This document shows, piece by piece, positions 7,834 to 16,722 of a stretch of DNA of 64,000 nucleotides; position 1 is the first letter of the stretch, and the number at the start of each line of letters is the position of its first letter. A program made the position numbers and the translations under genes. The stretch covers positions 17,043 to 81,042 of the forward strand of contig DXED01000013.1 of the NCBI GenBank assembly GCA_019115145.1, written 5' to 3'. Under the pieces are notes generated by a model, which did not search any database, was not told the DNA's origin, and saw nothing but the letters and a program-made list of their open reading frames with translations. The stretch is from Claveliimonas intestinigallinarum (GTDB taxonomy: Bacteria > Bacillota > Clostridia > Lachnospirales > Lachnospiraceae).

Positions 7834-9231
7834 ATGTACAGTGAAAGCAGTACCATCGCCGCCATATCCACCTCCATGTCCGAGGCTGGCATAGGGATTG
7901 TAAGGATGAGCGGGGAGGAGTCATTTGAGATCGCGGACAGGATCTACAGAGGAAAAAGGAACAAGAAGCTCTCAGAGCAGAAATCCCACACGATCCACTA
8001 CGGGTATATAGAGGAAGACGGGGAGACCATAGACGAAGTCCTTGTCATGCTCATGAGAGGGCCTCATACCTTTACCGGCGAGGACACAGTGGAGATCAAC
8101 TGTCACGGCGGAGTCTACGTCCTCCGAAGAGTGCTGGAGGCGTGTCTGCGGGGAGGGGCCAGGCCGGCCCAGCCGGGTGAATTTACAAAGAGAGCCTTCC
8201 TGAACGGCAAGCTGGATCTCTCCCAGGCGGAGGCGGTCATCGACGTGATCCAGTCCCGGAATGACTACGCTCTGAAGAGTTCTGTCAGTCAGCTGAAGGG
8301 AAGCGTGAAGAGGAAGGTTGAGGAGATACGCAGCAAAATCCTCTATCACACTGCCTTCATTGAGTCTGCCCTGGATGACCCGGAGCATATCAGCATAGAC
8401 GGGTACGGACAGACTCTGGAGAGAGATGTTGAGGAACTGCTGGATGAAATTCAGAGACTTCTGGACTCTGCGGACGACGGCCGTATCATGAAAGAGGGAG
8501 TGCAGACCGTGATCGTGGGAAAGCCCAACGCGGGAAAGTCCTCCGTACTGAATATGCTCCTGGGAGAGGAGAGGGCCATCGTCACAGATATAGCCGGAAC
8601 TACCAGGGATATCCTGCAGGAGCACATGAATCTGCACGGTATTTCCCTGAACATTGTGGATACGGCGGGGATCAGAAAGACCGACGACAAGGTGGAAAAA
8701 ATCGGTGTGGACAGAGCCCTGAGCCAGGCCAGGGAGGCGGATCTCATCATTTACGTGGTGGATTCCTCCCTGCCCCTGGATGAAAACGACCAGAAGATCT
8801 TCCGGTTTATCGCTGGAAAGAAATCCATCATTCTTCTCAATAAATCGGATCTGGCACGAAGGACAGGAGATGAGGAAATCCGGCAGATGTGCAGGGAGCA
8901 GGGAATGGAGGAGCCCCCTGTCCTGTCTGTCTCCGCAAAGGAGGAAGAGGGGATAGAGGAGCTGGAGCAGGCTGTGAAGGAGATGTTCTATCACGGCGAC
9001 ATTTCCTTTAACAGTGAAGTGTATATCACAAACGCAAGGCAGAAGCATGCGCTGGAGAGCGCACGCCAGAGCCTGGAAAAGGTATTGGAGAGTATTCATA
9101 TGGACATGCCGGAGGATTTTTATTCCATAGATCTGATGGATGCCTATGAGTCTCTTGGAACGATCACAGGAGAGACAGTAGGAGAGGATCTTGTCAATGA
9201 AATTTTCAGTAAATTCTGTATGGGAAAATAA
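7834..9231 (+). CDS. mnmE: tRNA uridine-5-carboxymethylaminomethyl modification GTPase MnmE
   Basis: The 465-residue protein has an N-terminal THF-binding domain (about 1-120), helical domain, and an inserted G domain with P-loop GKPNAGKSSVLN (about 229-240), DTAGI and NKSD motifs. It ends FCMGK, matching the C-x-G-K end needed for activity. With MnmG it makes the cmnm5/nm5 group on wobble U34 of several tRNAs. It overlaps the next gene, mnmG, by 35 bp, which suggests coupled translation of the two subunits of the MnmEG complex. Confidence 0.97.
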   Translation: MYSESSTIAAISTSMSEAGIGIVRMSGEESFEIADRIYRGKRNKKLSEQKSHTIHYGYIEEDGETIDEVLVMLMRGPHTFTGEDTVEINCHGGVYVLRRVLEACLRGGARPAQPGEFTKRAFLNGKLDLSQAEAVIDVIQSRNDYALKSSVSQLKGSVKRKVEEIRSKILYHTAFIESALDDPEHISIDGYGQTLERDVEELLDEIQRLLDSADDGRIMKEGVQTVIVGKPNAGKSSVLNMLLGEERAIVTDIAGTTRDILQEHMNLHGISLNIVDTAGIRKTDDKVEKIGVDRALSQAREADLIIYVVDSSLPLDENDQKIFRFIAGKKSIILLNKSDLARRTGDEEIRQMCREQGMEEPPVLSVSAKEEEGIEELEQAVKEMFYHGDISFNSEVYITNARQKHALESARQSLEKVLESIHMDMPEDFYSIDLMDAYESLGTITGETVGEDLVNEIFSKFCMGK

Positions 9232-11119
9232 GGATCACTATGACGTGGCGGTTATCGGGGCCGGCCATGCCGGCTGTGAGGCTGCCCTTGCCTGCGCGAG
9301 GCTCGGGCTTCGGACCATTGTGTTCACGGTCAGCGTGGACAGCATTGCCCTCATGCCCTGCAATCCGAATATAGGGGGAACCTCAAAGGGACATCTGGTG
9401 CGGGAGGTGGACGCCCTGGGAGGAGAGATGGGAAAGGTCATTGACCGCACTTTTATCCAGTCCAAGATGCTCAATAAGTCAAAGGGCCCTGCCGTTCACT
9501 CCCTTCGGGCTCAGGCCGACAAGGCCCTCTACAGCAGGACTATGCGCCAGGTTCTGGAAAATCAGGAGAACCTGGAGATCAAGCAGGCGGAAGTGGTGAA
9601 CATCCTGACAGAGGATGTGGATGGCAGAAAAAAAGTGACCGGCGTGCAGACCTACTCCGGCGCCATTTTCCGGTGCCAGGCAGTCGTGCTCTGTACAGGC
9701 ACCTACCTGAAGGCCAGGTGTATCTATGGGGATGTGAGCACCAACACAGGCCCCAATGGCCTCCAGGCCGCCAACTATCTGACAGAGTGCCTGAAGGAGC
9801 TGGGCATAAGGATGTATCGCTTCAAGACCGGGACTCCTGCAAGGATTGACAAAAATACGGTGGATTTCAGCAGGATGGAGGAGCAAAAAGGGGATGAGAG
9901 GATTGTTCCCTTCTCTTTCACGACAGATCCGGACAGCATCCAGAAGGATCAGGTATCCTGCTGGCTCACCTACACGAATGAGAAGACGCATGAGATTATC
10001 AGGAAAAATCTGGACAGATCCCCCCTGTTTTCCGGCATGATAGAGGGAACCGGACCAAGGTACTGTCCCTCCATCGAGGACAAGGTGGTGAAATTCGAGG
10101 ACAAAAACCGGCATCAGGTCTTCATAGAGCCGGAGGGACTGGAGACAAACGAGATGTATATAGGCGGTATGTCCAGCTCTCTGCCGGAGGATGTGCAGTA
10201 TGAGATGTACCGCTCTGTCCCCGGACTTGAACATGCCAGGATCGTGAGAAACGCCTACGCCATTGAGTACGACTGCATTGACGCCAGGCAGCTTCGCCCC
10301 ACCCTGGAATTTCGCGCCATAGACGGACTTTTCAGCGGCGGTCAGTTCAACGGCAGCTCCGGCTACGAGGAGGCGGCGGCGCAGGGACTTCTGGCGGGCA
10401 TCAATGCGGCCAGGAAGCTGCAGGGGAAAGAGGGCATTATCCTGGACAGGTCGGAGGCCTACATCGGTGTGCTTGTGGATGACCTTGTCACCAAGGAGAG
10501 CCATGAGCCCTACCGGATGATGACCTCCAGGGCAGAGTACCGCCTTTTGCTCAGGCAGGATAACGCGGACCAGAGACTGACCAGGAAGGGCTACGAGATC
10601 GGTCTCATAGACAAGGCGAGATACGACAGGCTGCTGAAAAAGGAAGAACTTATCCGCAAGGAGACGGAGCGCCTGAAGAGGACCTATGTGGGGACTACGG
10701 AGGAGGTACAGAATCTTCTGGAGGAACACGGGAGCACACCCCTCACATCCGGCTCCAACCTGGCGGAGCTCATACGTCGGCCAGAGCTGTCCTACGAAAT
10801 CCTCACTCCTCTGGACAGTGACAGACCAGAGTTCCCCGATGACCTTAGAGAAGAGGTACAGGAACAAGTTAACATAAATATAAAATATGAGGGATACATC
10901 TCCAGACAGAAAAAACAGGTAGAGCAGTTCAAAAAGATGGAGAACAAGAAAATACCGGAAGATATCGACTATGACAAGGTGAAAAGCCTGCGCATAGAGG
11001 CCGTGCAGAAGCTGAAGGAGTATCAGCCCGTGTCATTAGGACAGGCATCCCGCATATCCGGGGTCTCGCCGGCGGATATTTCCGTGCTTCTTGTCTATAT
11101 GGAGCAGTTGAAAAGATAG
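9197..11119 (+). CDS. mnmG: tRNA uridine-5-carboxymethylaminomethyl modification enzyme MnmG (GidA)
   Basis: The 640-residue FAD enzyme starts inside mnmE. I take ATG 9197, which has GGAGAGG 9 nt upstream; a TTG at 9191 is less likely. The Rossmann motif VIGAGHAGCEAA (about 21-32), PCNPNIGGTSKGHL and the GidA signatures GPRYCPSIEDKV and GQFNGSSGYEEAAAQG are all present. It uses methylene-THF and NADH with MnmE to modify U34. Length and domain order are normal. Confidence 0.97.
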   Translation: MKFSVNSVWENKDHYDVAVIGAGHAGCEAALACARLGLRTIVFTVSVDSIALMPCNPNIGGTSKGHLVREVDALGGEMGKVIDRTFIQSKMLNKSKGPAVHSLRAQADKALYSRTMRQVLENQENLEIKQAEVVNILTEDVDGRKKVTGVQTYSGAIFRCQAVVLCTGTYLKARCIYGDVSTNTGPNGLQAANYLTECLKELGIRMYRFKTGTPARIDKNTVDFSRMEEQKGDERIVPFSFTTDPDSIQKDQVSCWLTYTNEKTHEIIRKNLDRSPLFSGMIEGTGPRYCPSIEDKVVKFEDKNRHQVFIEPEGLETNEMYIGGMSSSLPEDVQYEMYRSVPGLEHARIVRNAYAIEYDCIDARQLRPTLEFRAIDGLFSGGQFNGSSGYEEAAAQGLLAGINAARKLQGKEGIILDRSEAYIGVLVDDLVTKESHEPYRMMTSRAEYRLLLRQDNADQRLTRKGYEIGLIDKARYDRLLKKEELIRKETERLKRTYVGTTEEVQNLLEEHGSTPLTSGSNLAELIRRPELSYEILTPLDSDRPEFPDDLREEVQEQVNINIKYEGYISRQKKQVEQFKKMENKKIPEDIDYDKVKSLRIEAVQKLKEYQPVSLGQASRISGVSPADISVLLVYMEQLKR

Positions 11120-11143
11120 AGAGTAATAACAGCAGGAGATTTT

Positions 11144-11860
11144 ATGGAAGAGAGAATATTTGATAGAAAACTGAATCAGCTTGGGATCGTCCTGACGGAG
11201 GAAATGAAGGAGCAGTTTGACAGGTATTATGAGATGCTTGTGGAGTGGAACAAAGTGATGAATCTTACAGGGATCACGGACTATGACGAGGTAAATGACA
11301 AGCATTTTCTTGACAGCCTGGCTATCGCGAAGGTGCAGGATATGGGGAAGATATCCACAGTGATTGACATTGGAACGGGAGCCGGCTTTCCGGGGATTCC
11401 CCTGAAGATCGTTTATCCCCACCTGAAGGTCACACTTCTGGACTCTCTAAACAAGAGAATTAAATTTTTGAACTGTGTGATCCAGGAGCTTTCTTTGGAG
11501 AATATCACTGCTCTTCACGGAAGAGCGGAGGATTATGCGAAAAAGGCAGAGTACAGAGAAAGCTATGATCTCTGCGTGTCCAGGGCAGTCGCCAATCTGG
11601 CAACTCTCTCAGAGTACTGCCTTCCCTATGTAGAGAAGGGAGGGCTCTTTATCTCCTACAAATCCGGGGAGATCGATGAGGAGCTGCAAAGGTCGGAAAA
11701 GGCGTTTTCCATCCTTGGAGGAAAGGTTGAGTCGGTAGAGAAATTCTGCCTGCCGGACAGTGATATTGCCCGATCCTTTGTGAAAATCAGAAAAGAAAGA
11801 AATACTCCCGGTAAGTTTCCCAGAAAAGCCGGACTTCCTGCAAAAGAACCGCTGCACTAG
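11144..11860 (+). CDS. rsmG: 16S rRNA (guanine527-N7)-methyltransferase RsmG
   Basis: The 238-residue protein shows the SAM-binding motif VIDIGTGAGFPGIPLKI (about 71-87) and the N-terminal helix with EWNKVMNLTGI. It methylates G527 of 16S rRNA. AGGAG precedes the ATG at 11144 by 7 nt. The last dozen codons run into the rho-independent terminator, and the TAG stop is the hairpin loop, so the C-terminal tail is probably not functionally constrained. It is the last gene of the rpmH operon. Confidence 0.96.
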   Translation: MEERIFDRKLNQLGIVLTEEMKEQFDRYYEMLVEWNKVMNLTGITDYDEVNDKHFLDSLAIAKVQDMGKISTVIDIGTGAGFPGIPLKIVYPHLKVTLLDSLNKRIKFLNCVIQELSLENITALHGRAEDYAKKAEYRESYDLCVSRAVANLATLSEYCLPYVEKGGLFISYKSGEIDEELQRSEKAFSILGGKVESVEKFCLPDSDIARSFVKIRKERNTPGKFPRKAGLPAKEPLH

Positions 11861-11874
11861 CAGCGGTTCTTTTT
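11845..11874 (+). terminator. Terminator overlapping the rsmG stop codon
   Basis: AGAACCGCTG (11845-11854) pairs perfectly with CAGCGGTTCT (11861-11870). The 6-nt loop CACTAG contains the rsmG TAG stop, and a T tract follows to 11874. It ends the long rpmH-rsmG operon. Confidence 0.9.
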
Positions 11875-11915
11875 ATATCTATACTTATATATTTACCTCT
11901 ATCCTATACTTTTCT

Positions 11916-12872
11916 CTATTCTATATTGAGGCAGATCTTTATTTGTTCCAGCAGCTTGTCTGGCGTCTCAAGCTGCGGCAGATACCCGGCTTCTGAAAGG
12001 CTGAATATCTCGATTGAGGGGAGAAGCTTTTGATATTCTTCAGCTTCGCTTTTATTCTTCTCGTCTGTCCCTGTTATAATAAATATGCTGTTGGAGAGAT
12101 CCTTCAGATACAGCATTATATTTGCAGTCAGATAATTTCCGCTGAGGCTTGCAAACAGATACTTGGATGATGAATTTCCATAGTGAGCGGTCTCGTAGTA
12201 AGTCATAATATCTTCGTGTCTGATTTTACTCTTATCGAAGAAGTAGTGTTCTCTGAAAAGCTTCTCTATATTATCCTTTCTGACAAGTATGTTGTAGAGA
12301 AGGGTTCCAACAAGAGGCAGGAGAATGAGTTTTGTCAGTATACGACTCCTGTTGGTAGGAATATGGGCTGTCGTATATATATCAGCTGGGTTTATCATAA
12401 TAATATTGCCGATGATATTGCTGCTGTTTTGACAGGCACCCAGAATAAAGGAGGAGGATTGTCCGGTTACAATCACATCACTCTTCTCTTTTATAATGTT
12501 TTTGATAAAGTCGTTAACGAGTTGCACATACAGATAGTTTGTGTATGTGAGATTGGGCTTTTCAGAGCGCCCGCACCCAAGGAGATCCAGTGTATAAACA
12601 GTCCTGCTCTCTGAAAGAGTCTTGACAATATTTTTCCACTCGTACTCTGAACTTGAGGTGTTTAAATCATGTATAAGCAGTACAGGAGTACCCTGTCCCT
12701 GTTTTGTGTAAAATATTTTGCCAAATTTCCAGTCATAATAAGTCTCGGTTTCGGGTTTAAGTAAATGATCTATTGTAGCCGAAATATATATTGCCTTATT
12801 TATAAGATGTATGCCAACGGAAGTTGCCCCGGCAAGAACAGTTGTAATAGTAAGGACCTTTTTCCAACTCAT
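11916..12872 (-). CDS. Membrane-anchored alpha/beta-hydrolase-fold protein, active site degenerate
   Basis: The start at 12872 (MSWKKVLTITTVLAG) has GGAG 7 nt upstream. The protein has 318 residues, an N-terminal membrane anchor (about 4-25) and an alpha/beta-hydrolase fold: VLLIHDLNTSS (oxyanion strand), LDLLGCGRSEKP, and the nucleophile elbow TGQSSSF with Ser in the expected place. The usual catalytic His segment (GHxPxxExP) reads AGYLPQLETP, with Tyr in the His position, so I expect no ordinary esterase activity. It stands alone on the minus strand between rsmG and the parS sites, at lower GC than its neighbours. No substrate can be named. Confidence 0.8.
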   Translation of the reverse strand: MSWKKVLTITTVLAGATSVGIHLINKAIYISATIDHLLKPETETYYDWKFGKIFYTKQGQGTPVLLIHDLNTSSSEYEWKNIVKTLSESRTVYTLDLLGCGRSEKPNLTYTNYLYVQLVNDFIKNIIKEKSDVIVTGQSSSFILGACQNSSNIIGNIIMINPADIYTTAHIPTNRSRILTKLILLPLVGTLLYNILVRKDNIEKLFREHYFFDKSKIRHEDIMTYYETAHYGNSSSKYLFASLSGNYLTANIMLYLKDLSNSIFIITGTDEKNKSEAEEYQKLLPSIEIFSLSEAGYLPQLETPDKLLEQIKICLNIE

Positions 12873-12948
12873 GAGAATTCTCCTTTCCATGATTATACTA
12901 ATAGTTTATCATATCTCAGGACAGAACTAAAGGAATATCTGAATAAAA

Positions 12949-12964
12949 TGTTTCACGTGAAACA
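12949..12964. promoter_or_regulatory. parS centromere site 1
   Basis: The exact consensus TGTTTCACGTGAAACA is present, with A and T extending the palindrome to 18 bp. It is the nucleation site for ParB spreading and lies 179 bp before parA. Confidence 0.96.
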
Positions 12965-13024
12965 TCAGAACCTGCTGTTTGAATTTTAGACTTAACCAGA
13001 AATAAAAAATATCCAAAAGCAATA

Positions 13025-13040
13025 TGTTTCACGTGAAACA
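13025..13040. promoter_or_regulatory. parS centromere site 2
   Basis: This is a second exact copy of TGTTTCACGTGAAACA, 76 bp from the first (start to start). Confidence 0.96.
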
Positions 13041-13062
13041 TTTATGGAAAACAGAAAAAATA

Positions 13063-13078
13063 TGTTTCACGTGAAACA
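13063..13078. promoter_or_regulatory. parS centromere site 3
   Basis: The third exact copy starts 38 bp after site 2, half of the 76-bp step between sites 1 and 2. It ends 5 bp before the parA -35 element, so bound ParB could repress parAB. Confidence 0.96.
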
Positions 13079-13083
13079 TATTC

Positions 13084-13112
13084 TGGAATATGGAAGAGAA
13101 AGGTGATATACT
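13084..13112 (+). promoter_or_regulatory. Promoter of parAB operon
   Basis: TGGAAT (13084-13089), a 17-bp spacer and TATACT (13107-13112) lie 31 bp before the parA ATG and immediately next to parS site 3. Confidence 0.6.
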
Positions 13113-13142
13113 ATTAATAATCACTGAGAGAGGTAAAACAAA

Positions 13143-13907
13143 ATGGGAAGAATAATAGCAATCGCCAATCAGAAAGGCGGAGTTGGAAAAACAACAACAG
13201 CCATCAATCTTTCAGCATGTCTTGCGGAAAAAGGAAAAAAAGTTCTTTCAATCGATATGGATCCCCAGGGGAATATGACCAGCGGATTGGGCGTTGACAA
13301 AGACAGCGTTGAAAAGACAGTGTATGATCTCATTATAGGTGAAGCACAGATAGAAGAGATAATCTGCAAGAATGTATTGGAAAATCTGGATGTTCTGCCG
13401 ACAAATATAGATCTTTCAGCTGCTGAGATAGAATTGATAGGTATTGACAACAAGGAATACATCATTAAGAATGAAGTTGATAAAGTAAAAGACAACTATG
13501 ATTTTGTTATTATCGATTGTCCGCCTTCCCTGAGTATGCTGACGATCAATGCGATGACGACGGCAGACTCGGTACTTGTACCTATTCAATGTGAATACTA
13601 TGCACTGGAAGGTTTGAGCCAGCTCATACATACGATAGAGCTTGTGAAAGAACGTTTGAATTCAAACCTGGAAATAGAAGGTGTCGTATTTACAATGTAT
13701 GATGCCAGGACAAATCTTTCTCTTCAAGTTGTTGAAAACGTGAAGGATAATTTAAACCAGAATATCTACAAGACGATTATACCAAGAAATATTCGGCTGG
13801 CAGAGGCGCCCAGCTATGGTATGCCTATCAATCAGTATGACCCAAAATCATCCGGAGCTGAGAGCTACAGACTTCTTGCGGATGAAGTGATAGAGAGAGA
13901 AGAGTAG
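13143..13907 (+). CDS. parA: Chromosome partitioning ATPase ParA (Soj)
   Basis: The 254-residue protein starts MGRIIAIANQKGGVGKTTT; the deviant Walker A KGGVGKTT sits at residues 11-18. A-prime SIDMDPQGN and Walker B VIIDCPPSLS follow. There is no N-terminal HTH, so this is the small Soj type. It binds DNA non-specifically as an ATP dimer, works with ParB at parS to separate origins, and in Bacillus also modulates DnaA. It is downstream of three parS sites and 23 bp before parB. Confidence 0.96.
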   Translation: MGRIIAIANQKGGVGKTTTAINLSACLAEKGKKVLSIDMDPQGNMTSGLGVDKDSVEKTVYDLIIGEAQIEEIICKNVLENLDVLPTNIDLSAAEIELIGIDNKEYIIKNEVDKVKDNYDFVIIDCPPSLSMLTINAMTTADSVLVPIQCEYYALEGLSQLIHTIELVKERLNSNLEIEGVVFTMYDARTNLSLQVVENVKDNLNQNIYKTIIPRNIRLAEAPSYGMPINQYDPKSSGAESYRLLADEVIEREE

Positions 13908-13930
13908 CACTAAAAAAGTGGAGGAAACAT

Positions 13931-14848
13931 ATGGCGGCAAAAAGAATGGGGCTGGGAAAAGGGCTGGATAGTCTGATCCCAGATAACAAATCTGCGAAGA
14001 CGCCGAAGACGGAAAAAAAGAAGGCAGAGGAGACCGCAGAACTGAAAAGCGGCGAGCAGATGATGAAGATCAATATGGTGGAGCCTAACAGGGATCAGCC
14101 GAGAAGAAATTTTGAGGAGGATGCGCTCCTTGAACTGGCTGACTCCATTAAACAGTACGGTGTGCTCCAGCCTCTGATCGTCAGAAAGAGAAATGATTAC
14201 TATGAGATCATTGCGGGCGAGAGAAGATGGCGGGCCGCAAAAATGGCGGGAGTAAAGGAAGTTCCTGTCATTATAAAAGAATATAATGAGCAGGAAATCC
14301 TGGAGATCGCGCTCATTGAGAACATTCAGAGAGAAAACCTCAATCCCATCGAGGAAGCTATGGCCTTTAAAAAACTCCTTGAGGAGTTCAACCTGAAGCA
14401 GGATGAGGTGGCGGAGAGAGTCTCAAAGAGCAGAACGGCTGTCACAAACTCTATGCGTCTTCTGAAGCTGGATCAGAGAGTACAGCAGATGATCATAGAC
14501 GATATGATCAGCACAGGGCATGCGAGAGCGCTTCTCGCCATCGACGACCCGGAGCAGCAGTATGCACTGGCCAACAAGATCTTTGATGAGAAGTTGAGCG
14601 TCCGTGAGACTGAAAAGCTTATCAAGGAGATCAAAAACCCGAAAAAGCCCAAAGAAAAGAAGGCTGTTGAGAACGCCTTCATATATGAAGACATAGAAGA
14701 TAAGATGAAGCAGGTACTGGGAACAAAGGTTCATGTGGCGTCAAAGGGAAAAGGAAAAGGAAAAATAGAAATAGAATATTATTCGGACAAGGAATTAGAA
14801 CGCATGTTCGACATGATCATGTCCATAGGAAAAGGAGAACAGATTTAA
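13931..14848 (+). CDS. parB: Chromosome partitioning CTPase ParB (Spo0J)
   Basis: The 305-residue protein begins with the ParA-stimulating peptide MAAKRMGLGKGLDSLIP. The N-terminal CTP-binding domain contains GERRWRAAK (96-104) and ENIQRENLNPIEEA. The parS-binding HTH is around 150-175 (SKSRTAVTNSMRLLKL), and a C-terminal dimerisation domain follows. It loads on parS, slides as a CTP clamp and recruits SMC. The stop TAA shares one base with the next ATG (TAATG), showing tight coupling. Confidence 0.96.
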   Translation: MAAKRMGLGKGLDSLIPDNKSAKTPKTEKKKAEETAELKSGEQMMKINMVEPNRDQPRRNFEEDALLELADSIKQYGVLQPLIVRKRNDYYEIIAGERRWRAAKMAGVKEVPVIIKEYNEQEILEIALIENIQRENLNPIEEAMAFKKLLEEFNLKQDEVAERVSKSRTAVTNSMRLLKLDQRVQQMIIDDMISTGHARALLAIDDPEQQYALANKIFDEKLSVRETEKLIKEIKNPKKPKEKKAVENAFIYEDIEDKMKQVLGTKVHVASKGKGKGKIEIEYYSDKELERMFDMIMSIGKGEQI

Positions 14849-15423
14849 TGGAAAGCGCAATCTTGGCAAAATTGGGGATTGATCCGGCATTTATCTTTCT
14901 TTTTATGCTGATACTGATCATTGCCCTTTTTGTACTGTACGTGAATGTCAGTATGAAATATGACCGGCTGAAAAACAGCTACAACTCGTTTATGAAGGGG
15001 AAAGATGGAAAGACTTTAGAGGAGAGTCTCCTCTCCAAATTTTCTGAGATAGACGGGCTTGCAAAGCTCACTAAGCAGAACAGACAGGATGTCAAGGACA
15101 TTTACCGCAAGATGGAGAAGGACTTCAAAAAAGTCGGCATCGTCAAGTATGACGCATTTAACGAGATGGGCGGCAAACTGAGCTTTGCCCTGGCCATGCT
15201 GGACGGGAACAACAGCGGATGGGTGATCAACGCCATGCACAGCAGAGAAGGCTGCTATACCTATATAAAAGAGATCGTCAAAGGAGAGAGCTACGTGGAG
15301 TTGGCAGAAGAGGAGACGGAGGCTCTTGACCGCGCGATCTTCAGCGAGGCCTACAGCATGGATGTAAAGGAAACAAAGGACAACAAGAAGAGAACGAATA
15401 AGAGTGAAAAGGATGAGGTGTAA
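14848..15423 (+). CDS. DUF4446-family membrane protein
   Basis: The 191-residue protein has an N-terminal membrane segment (about 15-36, FIFLFMLILIIALFVLYVNV), a coiled-coil-like middle (LLSKFSEIDGLAKLTKQNR) and a compact domain with KVGIVKYDAFNEMGGKLSFA and LAMLDGNNSGWVINAMHSR, which is the DUF4446 signature as I recognise it. The charged tail is Lys-rich. It is coupled to parB by a TAATG overlap and followed by serS. Its function is unknown; the conserved link with parAB in Clostridia hints at a role at the membrane near the origin. Confidence 0.82.
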   Translation: MESAILAKLGIDPAFIFLFMLILIIALFVLYVNVSMKYDRLKNSYNSFMKGKDGKTLEESLLSKFSEIDGLAKLTKQNRQDVKDIYRKMEKDFKKVGIVKYDAFNEMGGKLSFALAMLDGNNSGWVINAMHSREGCYTYIKEIVKGESYVELAEEETEALDRAIFSEAYSMDVKETKDNKKRTNKSEKDEV

Positions 15424-15426
15424 GAA

Positions 15427-16713
15427 ATGCTTGATATCAAATTTGTAAGAAATAACCCGGATGTAGTAAAAGAGAATATAAAAAAGAAATTCCAGGATGA
15501 GAAGCTTCCCCTTGTGGATGAGGTTCTGGAGCTGGATAAGAGAAACAGGGAGATCAAGCAGGAGGTAGAGGCCCTGCGAGCTGAGAGAAACAAGATTTCA
15601 AAGGAAATCGGCGCCTGCATGGCACAGGGAAAGAAGGAGGAGGCCGAGGAGCTGAAGAAAAAAGTCCAGGTCAACGCCGACAGAGTGGAAAGCCTTTCTG
15701 CTGAGGAGAAGGATGTGGAGGCAAACATCAAAAAGATCATGATGACTATTCCGAATATCATCGATCCCTCTGTACCTATCGGAAAGGATGACAGCGAGAA
15801 TGTGGAGATTGAGAAGTTCGGCGATCCGGTAGTTCCGGATTTTGAGATTCCTTACCATACAGATATCATGGAGAGCTTTAATGGCATCGATCTGGAGAGC
15901 GCCGGAAGAGTGGCCGGAAACGGTTTCTACTATCTAATGGGAGACATCGCCAGACTTCACTCCGCAGTCCTGGCCTATGCCAGAGATTTCATGATTGACA
16001 GAGGATTTACCTACTGCGTTCCTCCTTTCATGATCAGAAGCAATGTAGTGACAGGCGTTATGAGCTTTGCCGAGATGGATTCCATGATGTACAAGATCGA
16101 GGGAGAGGATCTGTACCTCATCGGTACAAGCGAGCACTCCATGATCGGAAAATTCATCGACACGATGCTGGAGGAGGATCAGCTTCCGCAGACCCTCACA
16201 TCCTACTCACCCTGCTTCCGCAAGGAGAAGGGAGCACACGGCATCGAGGAAAGAGGTGTCTACAGGATCCATCAGTTTGAGAAGCAGGAGATGATCGTTG
16301 TCTGCAAGCCCGAGGACAGCATGATGTGGTATGATAAGCTGTGGCAGAACACAGTGGATCTGTTCCGCTCTCTTGATATCCCCGTGCGCACGCTGGAGTG
16401 CTGCTCCGGCGACCTGGCGGATCTGAAGGTGAAATCCTGCGACGTGGAGGCGTGGTCCCCGAGACAGAAAAAATATTTTGAGGTAGGAAGCTGCTCCAAC
16501 CTTGGAGACGCTCAGGCCAGAAGACTTGGCATCCGCGTAAAGGGAGCAGACGGAAAATATTTTGCCCACACACTGAACAACACAGTAGTAGCGCCGCCGA
16601 GAATGTTGATCGCCTTCCTGGAAAACAACCTGCAGGCAGATGGCTCTGTGAGAATTCCGGAAGTGTTGCGTCCCTACATGGGCGGCCATGATAAGATTGA
16701 AAAGAAAAAATAA
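15427..16713 (+). CDS. serS: Seryl-tRNA synthetase
   Basis: The 428-residue class II synthetase has the N-terminal tRNA-binding coiled coil (about 25-105), motif 2 with CFRKEKGAHGIEERGVYR (about 259-276) and motif 3 NNTVVAPPRMLIAFLEN (about 383-399). It charges tRNA-Ser. It begins 4 bp after the DUF4446 gene. No T-box leader fits in that gap, so it is expressed from the parAB unit or an internal promoter. Confidence 0.97.
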   Translation: MLDIKFVRNNPDVVKENIKKKFQDEKLPLVDEVLELDKRNREIKQEVEALRAERNKISKEIGACMAQGKKEEAEELKKKVQVNADRVESLSAEEKDVEANIKKIMMTIPNIIDPSVPIGKDDSENVEIEKFGDPVVPDFEIPYHTDIMESFNGIDLESAGRVAGNGFYYLMGDIARLHSAVLAYARDFMIDRGFTYCVPPFMIRSNVVTGVMSFAEMDSMMYKIEGEDLYLIGTSEHSMIGKFIDTMLEEDQLPQTLTSYSPCFRKEKGAHGIEERGVYRIHQFEKQEMIVVCKPEDSMMWYDKLWQNTVDLFRSLDIPVRTLECCSGDLADLKVKSCDVEAWSPRQKKYFEVGSCSNLGDAQARRLGIRVKGADGKYFAHTLNNTVVAPPRMLIAFLENNLQADGSVRIPEVLRPYMGGHDKIEKKK

Positions 16714-16722
16714 AGGTGACAG

